Shown piece after piece: positions 12,941 through 25,800 of a stretch of 64,000 nucleotides of DNA (positions are counted from its first letter, which is position 1; each line of letters opens with the position of its first letter). The position numbers and the translations under genes were made by a program. This DNA comes from Cephalopachus bancanus. Taxonomy: Eukaryota > Chordata > Mammalia > Primates > Tarsiidae. The notes under the pieces are model-generated. The model had not been told where the DNA came from and ran no database searches. It saw nothing but the letters and a program-made list of their open reading frames with translations. The DNA is taken from positions 434,001 to 498,000 of the forward strand of contig JAPVLO010000617.1 in the NCBI GenBank assembly GCA_027257055.1, written 5' to 3'.

Positions 12941-13237
12941 GGCCAGGCTCAGTGGCTTACGCCTGTAATCCTAGCACTTTGAGAGGCTGAGGTGAGAGGA
13001 TTGCCTAAGCCCACGGGTTCAAGACCAGCCTGGGCAACTTGACAAGACTTCATCTCTACAATAAATCAAGAAGTTAGCTGGGCATGGTGGCGGCGCATGC
13101 CTGTAGTTCCAGCTACTTGGAAGGCTGAGGCAGAAGGATCATCTGAGCCCAGCAAGTTGAAGCTGTGGTAGCCATGAGCATGCCACTGCACTCCAGCCTG
13201 TGTGGCAGAGTGCGACTCTAACTCAAAAAAAAAAAAA
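12941..13237 (+). mobile_element. Alu
   Basis: ggccaggctcagtggc to cgactctaactc and an A-tail. Confidence 0.92.
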
Positions 13238-13699
13238 TTACCTATTTAGCTATTTTTAGCTTAATAAAGTACTGTATGCATTTTTGCAATATGAAAGAAT
13301 CTATATGTTTAGGGCAAACTTCCCTCATGGAAATCCACAGACTAACTCTTTACCTTAGTCAAGTTATTGCTTAGTATTTCTATCTGTAAAAAAACCTATA
13401 GCCAAGGTTTTTGTGGAGATTACATTTACACACACTGTTGTAGCAGAGTTTCTGACAGAGTAGGTGCTCAGTATGGAGGTTGTTATTATCATTATATTAA
13501 TGTTTCATTGAGTATAGTGTTCTCACATGATATGAGTTTGGGAACCTTCCATAAACTGGCTCCTTAACCCAGGAAAACAAACATTCCAGACACTGGCTAG
13601 TCCCTAAACTAGATACCAGGTCTTTCTTAGTGACCTCTGGCACCACCAGGAGGCCTCTATTGCTATGGTGCCTGTCACACTCTTGTCTTTCTGTTTCAG

Positions 13700-13806
13700 G
13701 TGGTAAGCTCAACCAATGGAGAGCTGAATGTCGATGACCCCACAGGAGCCCACTCCAATGCACCAATCACAGCTCATGCCGAGGTGGAGGTAGTGGAGGA
13801 AGCTAA
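13700..13806 (+). CDS. CSNK1G1: CSNK1G1 penultimate constitutive coding exon
   Basis: The acceptor ctgtttcag precedes GTGGTAAGC and the donor is gtacgt. Its 107 nt encode 35 residues plus two bases, rich in Glu, Val and Ala, ending in EVEVVEEA. This is the variable linker between kinase domain and lipidated tail. The intron to the last exon is about 17 kb and contains the retrovirus. Confidence 0.95.
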
Positions 13807-16800
13807 GTACGTTCGTCTTTCAACGGGGGCTCTTAAATCATGGTTGAAAAATATTTTCTGTCTCTTCCTTTCTGTGTGCTGCTCATATCAGACTGGATTC
13901 CTCATGCTTGTATCCATAGCTTTCTTCCTTTGACTGTTTCATGTTTTGCATGGTACCTTAAACCTGCTTCTGCCCTTTAACTGTGATTTCAGGGAAGACA
14001 GTCACATTTTTCTACTCCCCATGGGGCAAAAGACATAAACTAAAAGGATCATGCTGACTGGGTTTTGTGGCTCAGCCTGTTATCCTAGCACTTTGGGAGA
14101 CCGAGGCAAATGGATTGCCTGAGCCCATGGTTCAAGACCAGCCTGGGCAACTTGGCGAGATCTTGTCTCTTCAATGAATAAAAAAAAAAATTAGCCAGGC
14201 ATGGTAGCGCACGCCTGTTGTTCTGACTACTTGGAAGCTAAGGCGGAAAGATCTCTGGAGCCCAGCAGGTCGATGCTGGGGTGGCCGTGAGCATGCTACT
14301 GCACTCCAGCCTGCATCCAACTCAAAAAAAAAAAAGGATCAGGCTGTCAGGGCTACAACAGATAATAGTCATGAGCCTTTTGGGGCCATGGAGCTTCTTG
14401 CTCCCTATAGGATACAGAGAAAACTCTGCTGTTCAGTCATGGGCCATACTGAACAGCATTTGATTTCTGGTTGTGGGCTGACAATTGAGTGTACAGCCCT
14501 GGAACAAGGATTTCAGGGCTATATTGTTCAAATGATTCTGGATTCAAGATTCAGGCAAGAAAAATTTGCACCTGTGAGTTGAAAGTGTTTGGGGAAGGAA
14601 GAGAAGTCATGCTAATCCCAAGAGGGTGAGGAGGTTGCCTCCGTGCCCTTTTCTGCTTCTCTTGCATGTATATGTCTTACCCTGCCCATATCACCAGCCT
14701 TTGGTGCTCTCTGCATGGTCTGTGTTTAAACTCTTAGAATCTGGGTTTGAAGGTGAAATAACCGCTGATTCTGCTGCAGAAGCAACATTTCTATTACTGC
14801 CTTCCCAATTTTTCCCCATCCCAAATTCAGATCCAGATTTAAACTCCACAAAGACATCAGGCAGGGAGAGGTAGACATATGAGTCAGTAAGTGCTACTAA
14901 CCCTGATGTAGATGACCTTTCTTATAAGCCCTTTGAGAACATTCAGCATATCCTAGTGTCTTATTCTTACATATTTATAGTGGTATTGTGCCCTAAGTGA
15001 TCTCGTGAGCCCCCAAGTAGCCTAAATGCCAGCCAGGACTCAATTACGCCTCTGGCTGTAAGTTAGTAAAAGGCCAGCTGAGACCTGCATTCTTCCCGCT
15101 TTCCAGTTACACTTTTCATGGTTGCCCTCCTGCATGTTACCCCTCAAGAGGTCCTTTCCTTGAAAAGTCAGAGCTTGAAGATTCCTACCCAAGAGATAAA
15201 AAGTCATTGGGGATGATGTGGTGGACTCTGTCCTTTGAGTTCCTGCTGACTGTAGGCAACTTCAGGAGCTCTTCTCTAGGCTTTGATAGATGCTGATAGA
15301 TAGGCTGGTTATGCCAGGAGGAGACCATTTAGTCAGGAAACTGCTCTCTAGCTTTAGGGGCTTTAAGATGTTAATGGTACTCACAGTGTTTTTGATTCCA
15401 TGATGAAAACTACATTCTCTTAAATAAACAGAATATTACTCCTTCCACCCCGTGGGTCTTCAACCTTGGCTGTACTTCAGAGTCACCTAGGGCATGTTAG
15501 AAAATACAAATATCTGAATCTGGCCCCAGAGATTCTGATTTAATTTACTGAGGTGTAATCTGAGCATCAACAATTTTAAAAGTTCAGCTAATTTTAATGT
15601 GTAGCCCACGTTGGAAGCTACGGTGCTCATCATAGTCTGATTCAAACATTGTCTGGGCTTATAAGATGGCAGTACGCATTCCCAGCCCCACCCCACTTCC
15701 ACTTCACCTTTGTGGCTAATGCTTTGAAGGCTTGAAGTTTAGCTCTGGATTTAGTAGTATGCTTTGAATTTCAGGATCTGATGGGCTTTAGTCTTCTGAT
15801 ATGCCCTAGACAGGTTTATCTTTTGAACCCATTCATCTCATTCCATTTTGGTAAATGTGTAATCTAATTGTGTATGTGAATGTGGTGTTGGTGTCCTGTG
15901 TGTGAAATAGGGGCCTATTCATACAAAGAGATTTTAATCTGTGCCGGTATCATCTAAATTACCTCTAGAATATTAAGAGAGTTTAAAGTCTTCCCATTTA
16001 GCAAAAAGGACCACTGTGCCTCTTTGCTGCCAGGTCCAGGCTTGGACCTTCTGAAAGTTGTGAAAACAGAGGGGGAGCAATTGTATCTGACCAAATGTCA
16101 TCTGAAAATTCAGGGCTTAGGACTTCTTGTGGTTTCATGAGCTATCAATCCATCTTGCCCAGAGAACTGTCAGGGCTCAGCCATGTATTATTCTTTTTGG
16201 TCTTCTGTGTATGTGGGGGTAAAGAGAGGGTAGCTGTGTATGCACCTGCTTCATCATTTCCATGGGAGGAAGTCACAGCTAGAGAATCACAAGGTGTTCC
16301 AAACTTCCCCTTGCTGCACACAGCTGCGATGCCATTTGTTCATGCTGCCTGCTGAGGGGCACAGGAGCTGAGGCCTAGATTGAGACTCAACTCGGTACGT
16401 TCTGGGAAGATGACATGAAACCTTCACTTACAAGCTTTTGATTTTGGATCCCTCACCCAGCTTGTTTTGTGTAAAGGTTGAAAGAAGAAACAAGGTCTTG
16501 AGTTTTTTTCTATGTACAAAATAAACCTCTGATTTCTCTTTTTCTCTAACTGCAGGACACAGGTCCTTGTTTAAGTAAAGTTGGAAAGGTAGTGAGGGCA
16601 GACAGCTTTTTGACTGGTTTTTGTTATCGTAAGAACACTTACGATAACAAAAAAGAATACTTACTATAACAAAATAGTAAGGAATTTTTGGTTATCCAGA
16701 TGTTAGCAATAACCTGACAAATGTGAACTTCATTCCTCCTGAGGATTAAGAGTAGAATTTAGGCCCTTCTGTGGTAGTTATACCTTAATCCAGAGAAGTG

Positions 16801-19800
16801 ACCCTCCTCCCTCTGATTCATCTTCCAATATGATAAACTAAGTGTCTCATAAACCTTTTTCTCCCTCTCTAGAGGAAGAGCTAACTGCTAGTGACTTTGA
16901 TTAAGCGTGTTGGACTTATACAAAGGCCAGGGACTTCTTTTTCCCTCGTAATTGAGAGGTTAGATTAATATTGCATAATAAGGCTTCATGTGGGAAATAG
17001 AATGGCTCACCTTTGGTGTTTGGATGAGTTCTTACAGGAAGAGTCATTTGCTCTTTCCCCTGCTGCCTTCCTAGAAGTTACTCAGGAAAGCTCGTCCTGG
17101 GACTCACACTGGCTCTTTCTGTTTTGCCTTACCCCTGAGATCTAGTTCCCACCTTGATACTTCTGTTGGGTCCTGCCTCCTCCACTTTAATGTGGGGGCC
17201 ATGTGGCCTAAGCCTACTCACCCTACTTTGACAGAGGAAGAAACTAAACACAGACACATACTGCATGTTTGCATGACTCACAGGGAGTTGCTTCCATCTC
17301 ACCTCTGTGGACTAATATCTTTCTCTTTCTTCCTTTCTGTGTTTTTTTCTTTACATATTCTGTAGCTGCCTGAAAATGCTCAACCTGTGGTGAGTCCCTC
17401 TCTCCAGTCCACATGCAAGGGGAGCGGACCAGACTAGGCTGGGATTGGCAAAGTCAAACAAAATGCCTTAGCAGTATTGAATGGCTTCCATATGACTCCT
17501 TGTGCCATACCACCCAGACTGGGGAACTAGACCCACAAGGTGGGGAAGGGCAGGCCTACACCCAGGAATCAATCTGTTCCTCCTTTCCTTCCTACTCACC
17601 TAATTGCTGTCTCCTCTTGCCAAAACAGTATCCCATAGTATCCAAAGTTATCTTTCTACTTTTAGCTGAGTGAATTTTCTCCCTAATTAATATTGTTATA
17701 GCCTCACTGCTATAAAAATCAAGTCAAAACAATCAAGAGTCAAATATTGAGTCCTTTAATACTGGCAGTCGAGAGCAGGCTCACACCAGAAAGAGACTCT
17801 CAACCCCAAATGAAGCAAGCAAGGGGTTTATATAGCAAAAACCATAAGGTTACAGAGTTTTGGTTCTGGGTAGAGAACAAAGAAGATTTTTCAAAGTACA
17901 GGTCGTTAAACCGTAGCGGGGGAAGTATAAATTATATAGTGTGACAGAACTGTTTCAGGAATGTTATAACCCTCCAGGGAGGGAACGGAAAAGCCATAAA
18001 TCACGGGACATGATTTATGGGCTACCGGAAAGGTTAGGGCGGTAATACAGAGGAGGGGTGAGAGGGGAAACTGGAAGACAAAATGGAAGAACTACTACAA
18101 AGTGGAGTGCCTTGGTTAGGTCACTAACAGTCATTTCATTCCCTCCTCTTAGTTGTTCATGAGTCAAAGAGTTGACTCATCTATTATGGACAGAGAGTTA
18201 TAATGGGCCCTCATATACATGAGTTTTACAGACGTGATTCATTGTTTAACGAACCGGACTATCCAATTTAATATACAGGCCCCAGTGAGCAGACTGAGGA
18301 GGAGAAGTAGGGGACCGGCCAGCCCTGTAATTAAAGTGGTTAGCCATGGGTTCCAATCAAATAAGGTTTAAAACCAGGATTTGCTCTTTTCTCTCTTTTT
18401 TTTTCTGTCCAAATTTTCTTGAACCTTTTGGAGAATGTTTTTAATGATTCCTGATTTATTGGCATAGAAACAACATGATTCCCCTAGTGCTACACAGAGT
18501 CCTTCTTGGGACAAGAATAATAAATCTAGACCTCTGCGATTTTGGAGCACGGCTTCTGCTAAGGATGCGGCTTGGTCATAGAGCTGATCCATGGCAAATT
18601 GAAGGTTTCCTATGCCTGCATCCATTTCTTGAGCCAGGTTGGATTAACCTAGTTTTCACCTCAAACCGGGCTGTGGTGCTCAGAGCTGCTGTCCCAGCTA
18701 CACTAGGCCTATTAAGGCAGGTACTAGCAAAGGGACAGAGCATTTCCAACTAGCAGCTGGGAGGAGTCAGCAAAAGTGTTCCCTCGGGGCCACTATAAGC
18801 ATATACCTGGGGGAGTACACGAATGGCAACACATAGGTGGGCTCATTGTTTAACTTTTCGGTGGTAATACGTTTTGTGAGTCCTGTAGAGCATACTAACC
18901 AAGTGTTGGTAGGGGCCACATAAGCCATGGACTCCGACATGGTTAGGGTAAGAGACAGACTGCAAATGTCAGAAAAAAAGAGATGCCGTTAGATTGAAGC
19001 CTGAAGTTAAAAGGCAAGATGTATTTCCAGTTATGTCTCCTATTGTGATGTGGACAATTTCCAGAGAGAACTTAGTTTTATCAGCATTGCTGACAATGGG
19101 AGCCTCAACCCCAAGGCCTATGTAATATAGGGGTTTGAATTTTAAACAAAGCCAACAATCCCAGGCTAGCTGGGGCAATGTAATGTTGAGCAGGCGATGC
19201 ATACTTGTTAGCATAGGAAAAAGACCAGGAAGCTGTAGAATTGGCTTTAGTTGTTGAGTGGGTGTGTTTGGGTAACAGTGTTCTCTGTAGGTTGTAGAGG
19301 TTGATGATAACTAAATAAAGCATCTCCTAGTTCTGCCAGTGGCCCTACTGGCTTAGCCAAACTTTTGTTAGGTGAGTGTACGTCATTGGGTGGTGAACAG
19401 GGCAGCTTGATCATAGCCAGTTACATAAGCTCGTATACCCCAGGTGAAGCATGTACGCCAGGAATAGAGGAGGAGATTGTTAACTTTTATGTATGCAGGT
19501 GCCTGAGTCGGGTTTGGGCTAGAGGCCCGCCAGAGAGTGAGTTGGGAGGTATCATTGGGCCCCCCACTGTGAGTAGCGATAGTGAAACATTTCCAATGAG
19601 GACAGAAGTGATCAGCCTGATCACATTGTCAGTCAGTGGGACTTCCGGAGCAAAGATAAAAACCTACTGCTTGAAGATTAGAAGAGGTGTGTAGGTTAAA
19701 ATAAGGATTTCCAGTACAACAGGCACCAGGGAGAGTTGGAGGTATACATTTTAGGGGAGAGAGCCAGGAAGTCAGCTAGGTCAACCTTGAATAATACAGA

Positions 19801-22800
19801 CGGTTCCTGTTTATATGTCCAATTTTGGTTGGCTAACACCTTTCCTGATGCAAAAGAAGTTAGAGAAAAAGAATAAGCGGGACTTCTAGAATGTCCATTA
19901 AGGAGAAGACTGGCTATGAAACAACACCAGAGCTAGAAAGTCTTAGCTTGAGAGGGCTGGATCCAGGCATGGCCGTCCATTGTTGATTGCTGTTCTTGGC
20001 CTTTTTGACTCAGGAGTGGTGAATCCAAGCCAGTATGCCATTAACCTTGAGTGCTGTAGGAGTGGTGAGGATGACGATGAAGGGTCCTTTCCATGCAGGA
20101 GTTAATCCCTCTTTCTGGAACTTTTTGATACAGACCAGATCCCCAGGCTGGAAGGGATGACAGGGCGTGGAGGAGGGAGTTGGTAGAACAATCACAGACA
20201 TTGGAGTGGACAGCAGCCTGGACCTGTTGGAGAGGCTGGAGATACCTTAACAGAGACTAATTAGTAATATCTTCAAGGATAAGTTCTCTTAATTGGGGTA
20301 GTAAGGGAGGGGACCTTCCAAACATGATCTCATATGGGGTGAGCCCAGCCTTGTAAGGGGTGCATGGGACTTGGAGGAGGGCCAAGGGTAAAAGTTTTAT
20401 CCATTTTTCACTGGTCTCTGTTATTAATTAGGTCAAAGTAGTTTTTAAGATTCGGTTCATAGTTGAGCACGGTGGCTCAGCCTGTAATCCCACGCTTTGG
20501 GAGGCTGAGGTGAGTGAAGTGCCTGAGCCCGCGAGTTTGAGACCCACCTGGGCAACTTGGCGAGACCTCAACTCTACAATAAATCAAAAAAATTAGCCGG
20601 GTGTGGTAGCTTGTGCCTGTAGTTCCAGCTACTTGGAAGGCTGAGGCGGAAGGATCGCCAGAGCCCAGCAGGTCAAGGCTGCAGTGGCCGGGAATCCTTA
20701 GTTATCCACCATCCTGAGGTTTCTTTTTGTGCTCCCACTAGGTCAGCTTGCTCCTCTTCTTCTCAGCTATAGAGGTAGGCTATTTTGGAAGTGAGAGAAC
20801 TGGAAAAGTTTTACTTAGCAGGATAGTGAGGGGCTCAACTGGGAGCTCCACTGCCTCACGAGCTGCCCAATAAGCTAGGTGATTTCCTGTTGCCTCCAGA
20901 GTGTCTGATATTTGGTGTCCCCTACAATGAATGGCAGCTACCTCTTTGGGAAGCCATATAGCCTCTAGAAGGGCTAAAATTTCCTCTTTGTTTTTTATAG
21001 TCTTACCCGCCGCAGTAAGAAGTTCTCATTCCTTTTAGATTATTGCATGGACATGGACAGTAGCAAAAGTATACCTGCTTCAGTAAAAATATTTACCTAT
21101 TTTCCTGTTCCCCAGTGCAGGGCCTAGGTTAAAGCAATTAGCTCACCCTTTTGGGCAGATGTGCTTTTGGACAAAGACTGTGACCAGATTACATCGTGTG
21201 CTATGGTTACCGCCGCACCAGCCTTGTGGACTCCCTTTATTATCAGACTGCTGCCATCTGTGAACAGGTCAGCATCAGCCTGGTCTAGGGGAGTGTCCCA
21301 AAGATTGGTACAGCTGACTTGAGAGACATCCAATATGTCCTCACAATTATGAACTGGCGTTTCCGGATCATCATCGGACATTAGAGTGGCCAGATTGAGG
21401 CTCTGAGTAGAGGAGAAAGTTAATCTAGGCTGGTGAAATAGGAGGCTTTGATACGTGATACAAGTGTTTGACATCTAGTGGCCAGTGACCCCCTGAAGTT
21501 GGGCCTCTACAGCATGGGGAACGGTGAGGGTTAGGTTTTGACCAAAAGTCAGTTTGTCTGCCTCCTTAACTAGTATAGCTGTAGTGGCGATGGCTTGAAG
21601 ACAGAATGGCCTGCCAGAGGGCACTGGATCCAACCTTTTTGACAAGTAGGCCACAGGTCGCTGCCATGGTCCTAAGGTCTGGGTAAGGATCCCCGTTGCA
21701 GTTCCCCGCTTTTCATGAATAAACAGATGGAAGGGCTTAGTAACATCCGGGAGGGCTAAAGCTTGTTCTTGGGTAAGAGCTGCTTTTAATTGTTGGAACA
21801 CTCGTACCTTTGTGGCAGTCCATATTAAAGGTTGATCCCCTGCTGTGGCTGAATATAGGGGCTTGGCAATTTCAGCAAATCCTAGGATCCATAACCAACA
21901 GTATCCCACCACCCCCAGGAATTCCTGTACCTGTTTTTTCTAGGTTGGGGTAGGGATTTGAAGGATTACCTCCTTCTGTGCCATGGTTAGGGTTCGCTTA
22001 CCCTTTTTTAGCCAATATCCTATATAGGAGACCTCAGCTAAGCAGAGTTGTGCCTTAGCCGATACACGGTAGCCCAGGTCCTGGAGAAACTGTAACAAAG
22101 CCTTGGTGCCTTTTAAACAAGTGTCCAAATCTGCCACCACAAGCAAGAGATCATCTACGTGCTGGAGCAAAGTACATTCAGGGTGCAGGGCACGGAACCC
22201 CATTAGGTCCTGTTGCAAGGCTTCCCTAAAAAGAGACGGGGAGTTTTTGATTCCCTGTGACAACTAGGTCCAAGTCAACTGACTGGTATCCCCTGAATTG
22301 GGATCCGTCCATTTAAAGGCAAAAATGGGCTGACTAGCCGGGCTCGGTGACTCAGTCTGTAATCCCACGCCTTGGAGACTGAGGTGAGTGGATTGCCTGA
22401 GCCCGCAAGTTCGAGACCCACCTTGGCAACTTGGTGAGAGCTCATCTCTACAATAAATCAAAAGTCAGCCAGGCGTGGTGGCGCATGCCTGTAGTTCCAG
22501 CTACTTGGAAGGCTGAGGCAGAAGGATCGCCGGAGCACAACAGGCGGAGGCTGCAGTGGCGGGGAGCGGCCACTGCACTCCAGTCTGGGCGACAGAGTGA
22601 GACTCCAACTCAAAAAAAAAAAAAAAAAAAAATGGGTTGACTAACAGGGGACAAGGGAATGGGAAAAAATGCATCCTTCACATCTAAAACAGTGTAAGCC
22701 TGGTGTTGAGGGGGAAGTAAGCTGAGTAACATGTAAGACTTGGGAACAGTAAGATGGATAATTTCAACCCGCTTATTGACCTCTCTCAAGTCCTGGACTG

Positions 22801-25800
22801 GTCAGAGGTTCCTGGTTTTTGAACTGGCAAGAAAGGAGTGTTCCATGCCAAATGACATGGTGTTAGTATATTAGCCTTTAAAAGTCTTAGCCGGGCTTGG
22901 TGGCTCAGCCTGTAATCCCGCACTTTGGGAGGCTGAAGTGAGTGGATTGCCTGAGCCTGCGGGTTCGAGACCTGCCTGGGCAACTTGGCGAGACCTCATC
23001 TCTACAATAAATCAAAAATTAGTCGGGTGTGGTAGTGCGCGCCTGTAGTTCCAGCTACTTGGAAGGCTGAGATGGAAGGATCGCTGGAGCCCAGCAGGTC
23101 GAGGCTGTGGTGACTGGGAGTGGCCCCTGCACTCCAGCCTGGGCGACGGAGTGAGACTCCGACTCAAAAAAATAAAGAAAGAAATAAAAATAAAAGTCTT
23201 TTGAGCTGGGCTCGGTGGCTCGGCCTGTAATCCCGTGCCTTGGGAGGCTGAAGTGAGTGGATTTCCTGAGCCCGCGGGTCCAAGACCCACCTGGGCAACT
23301 TGGTGAGACCTCATCTCTACAATAAATCAAAAGATTAGCCGGGTGTGGTAGCACGTGCCTGTAGTTCCAGCTACTTGGAAGGCTGAGGTGGAAGGATCTC
23401 CGGAGCCCTGCAGGTCGAGGCTGCGGTGGCTGGGAGCGGCCACTGCACTCCAGTCTGGGTGACAGAGTGAGACTCCAACTCAAAAAAAAAAATTAAAAAA
23501 TTAAAACAAATAAAAGTCTTTTGATATGAGGACCAATTCCCCTTCAAGCCTGCAAACTCATAGGGTACTGATATACTCTGACCAGGGTAACTGATGCCAG
23601 TAGACTCACCACAACCAGGGGGTGATGTTGTGCCAATCCTAGTGGGTTTTTCTTCACCCAGACCGAAGAATATTCTTGCTGTAGCTGCTGAAGCAAACTT
23701 GACAAGGCATTCTCAGTGGAGGAGTTAGAAGAAGTTAGAAGGTACTCTTCAGAAAGTGGAACAGTTAGAAGCATTTAATAGGCAGTGGGAACAAACATTT
23801 CAGTTTTGTCAGGTAAAAACACAATGGTTGCTCTTAACTTTTGAAGCAAATTCTGCCCTATGAGGGGGTATGGCCAGTCAGGGACTATTAGGAACGAATG
23901 GGTAACCTGTTTTTGACCTAAGTCAGTGGTCTGATTGGAAGTGAACTTGCAGTTTGTAATTGCGCCTGTTGCCCCTTGAACAGAAATTTGCTTGTTGGAC
24001 GTGGGTCCTGATGGTGACTTTAGGACTGAAAGCTCTGCCCCAGTGTCCACCAAGAGTTGGACCAGGTGGCCCCTGATAGCTGTAATTACCATGGGCTCTT
24101 GGAGGCCTAAGGAAAAAGAGCCCTGGCCTCTTGAGTAAGAGTCATTTTCAGTCTCCACAGCAGCAGGCAAAACCAGGACTGGCTTAGGTTTGTCCATTTT
24201 GGGGACAACAGCGACAATCTTTTTACCAGTAACCGAATTCTTTGCAATATGCACATTGATCCTTAGCCAGCGGGGAACGTCCAGTCCCCTTTTGTCCTTT
24301 GCTAGTTTCCCCTTTTTTCTGGTGTGGTGGTCTTGAGTCAGGCTGGGAGGCTTGGAGGGCAGTTACCAATATTTTTGCCTGATGTTTGGCCGTTTTACCT
24401 GCCTCCTGTGCTGCCTGTTTTTGTTTTGCAGCTTCACAGTTACTAAGAACCTTTTGGGCTACTTCGAGCAGCTGGGAGATATTCATTCCTGTGAAGCCCT
24501 CAAGCCTTTGTAATTTTTTGTGGATATTAGGGGCCACCTGGGCCACAAAAGCCAAATTATTGGACTGAGATTTTCAGGTGCTGAGGGATCAAACAGGATA
24601 TAGGTACGGAACACCTCTTGAAGACATTCAAGGAATGCCCCCAGTGACTCCTCAGGACCCTGAAGAATTTTGGTAGTTTTGGAAAGATTGATAGGTTTCT
24701 GGGCTGCTCCCCTCAAATCATCTAATAGAGTCTGGTGATAGGTATCTGACACCCTGGACCCTGCTGAAGTGTTAAGGTCCCAATCTGGACGAGAAAAGGG
24801 AAACCTTCATTTAAAACTCACTGACTTTCCTCCTCTGTACCAATAGTTGAGGCTAGAACAGACTTTTTAGCCTCAGCTCTGATGCGCTCGGGCTCCTTGG
24901 AGGTAAATAGGGTTCGAAGGAGCTGCTGGCAGTCATCCCAGGTGGGGCGATGAGTACACATGATTGATTCTACCAGAGAGGTCAGAACCTGAGTTTTCCC
25001 TGAGAACGGCGAATTTTGAGCTTTCCGATTGTACAAATCAGAGGTAGAAAAGGAACATACACCAAAAAGGGTTGCTCAGTCTGATCTGCCCCCCGTGGAG
25101 GGGGAGCCTCTCGGAGGGGAAGGAGAGGGGCCAGATCTGTTCAGGATTGGAGGTGAGAAGCCAGAGGCGGAGAGGGCAAAGAGGAGGTGGAAAAAGTGAT
25201 GGTAGGTGAAGAAGCCTTGTGGGTTATAAGGTGGAGGAAGGTAAGGGCCTAAGTCAGAATGAGAATGACAGATGGCTGGATCTTCCAGAGGATCCTCAGT
25301 AAGGGGAGGCAAGACAGGGTAGAGCTTAGGGGTAGACTCAGAAGGAGGCAAAACAGGGGAAGACTGGAACAGATGAATATGATGGGAGAGGAGAAAGAGA
25401 CTTGGAGACAAGTATGCAAGAAGGGTCCTGAGTTTTAAGAGAACATACCTTTAACCACGGAGAGGGATTTTGTACTAAATTTAACCATTGGCCGATATAA
25501 GGGAATTGGTCAGGGTGACCAGGAGTCCCCGTAATGACCTTCCAGACAGACTGAGTGATGCGAACATACAGAGACCCAGTGGAGGGCCATCCAACATTAA
25601 ATGAAGACCAGTCAGTTTCACAGAGGGTGTGGAGCCTGCCTTTCGAAAGGCAGATACTGTAGTCCTCAGTAAATCCAACAGGGAACTGGAGAGTCGAGAA
25701 GTCTGTGACCTCATATTGTCAAAACCAGTGAGGGAACCAAAACTGGAATCAGAAACTGAACCGAGACTCTATTCAGCCAACATCTTGACCTAATGAATAG

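Larger units (their letters stand above)
13807..17365 (+). other. CSNK1G1 intronic sequence
   Basis: Besides the Alu at 14,055 and the MER5A relic I see nothing I can assign. A short imperfect duplication of cttacgataacaaaa lies at 16,630-16,680. Confidence 0.6.
21475..23774 (-). pseudogene. reverse transcriptase, interrupted by three Alus
   Basis: Fingers and palm fragments occur at 23,544-23,774 and 22,650-22,890, and palm and thumb at 21,475-22,330. The polymerase signature reads QHVDDLLLV, with His in place of the usual Tyr or Met before VDD. Alus at 22,337-22,632, 22,890-23,191 and 23,205-23,511 split the gene, and there are frameshifts. Confidence 0.85.
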
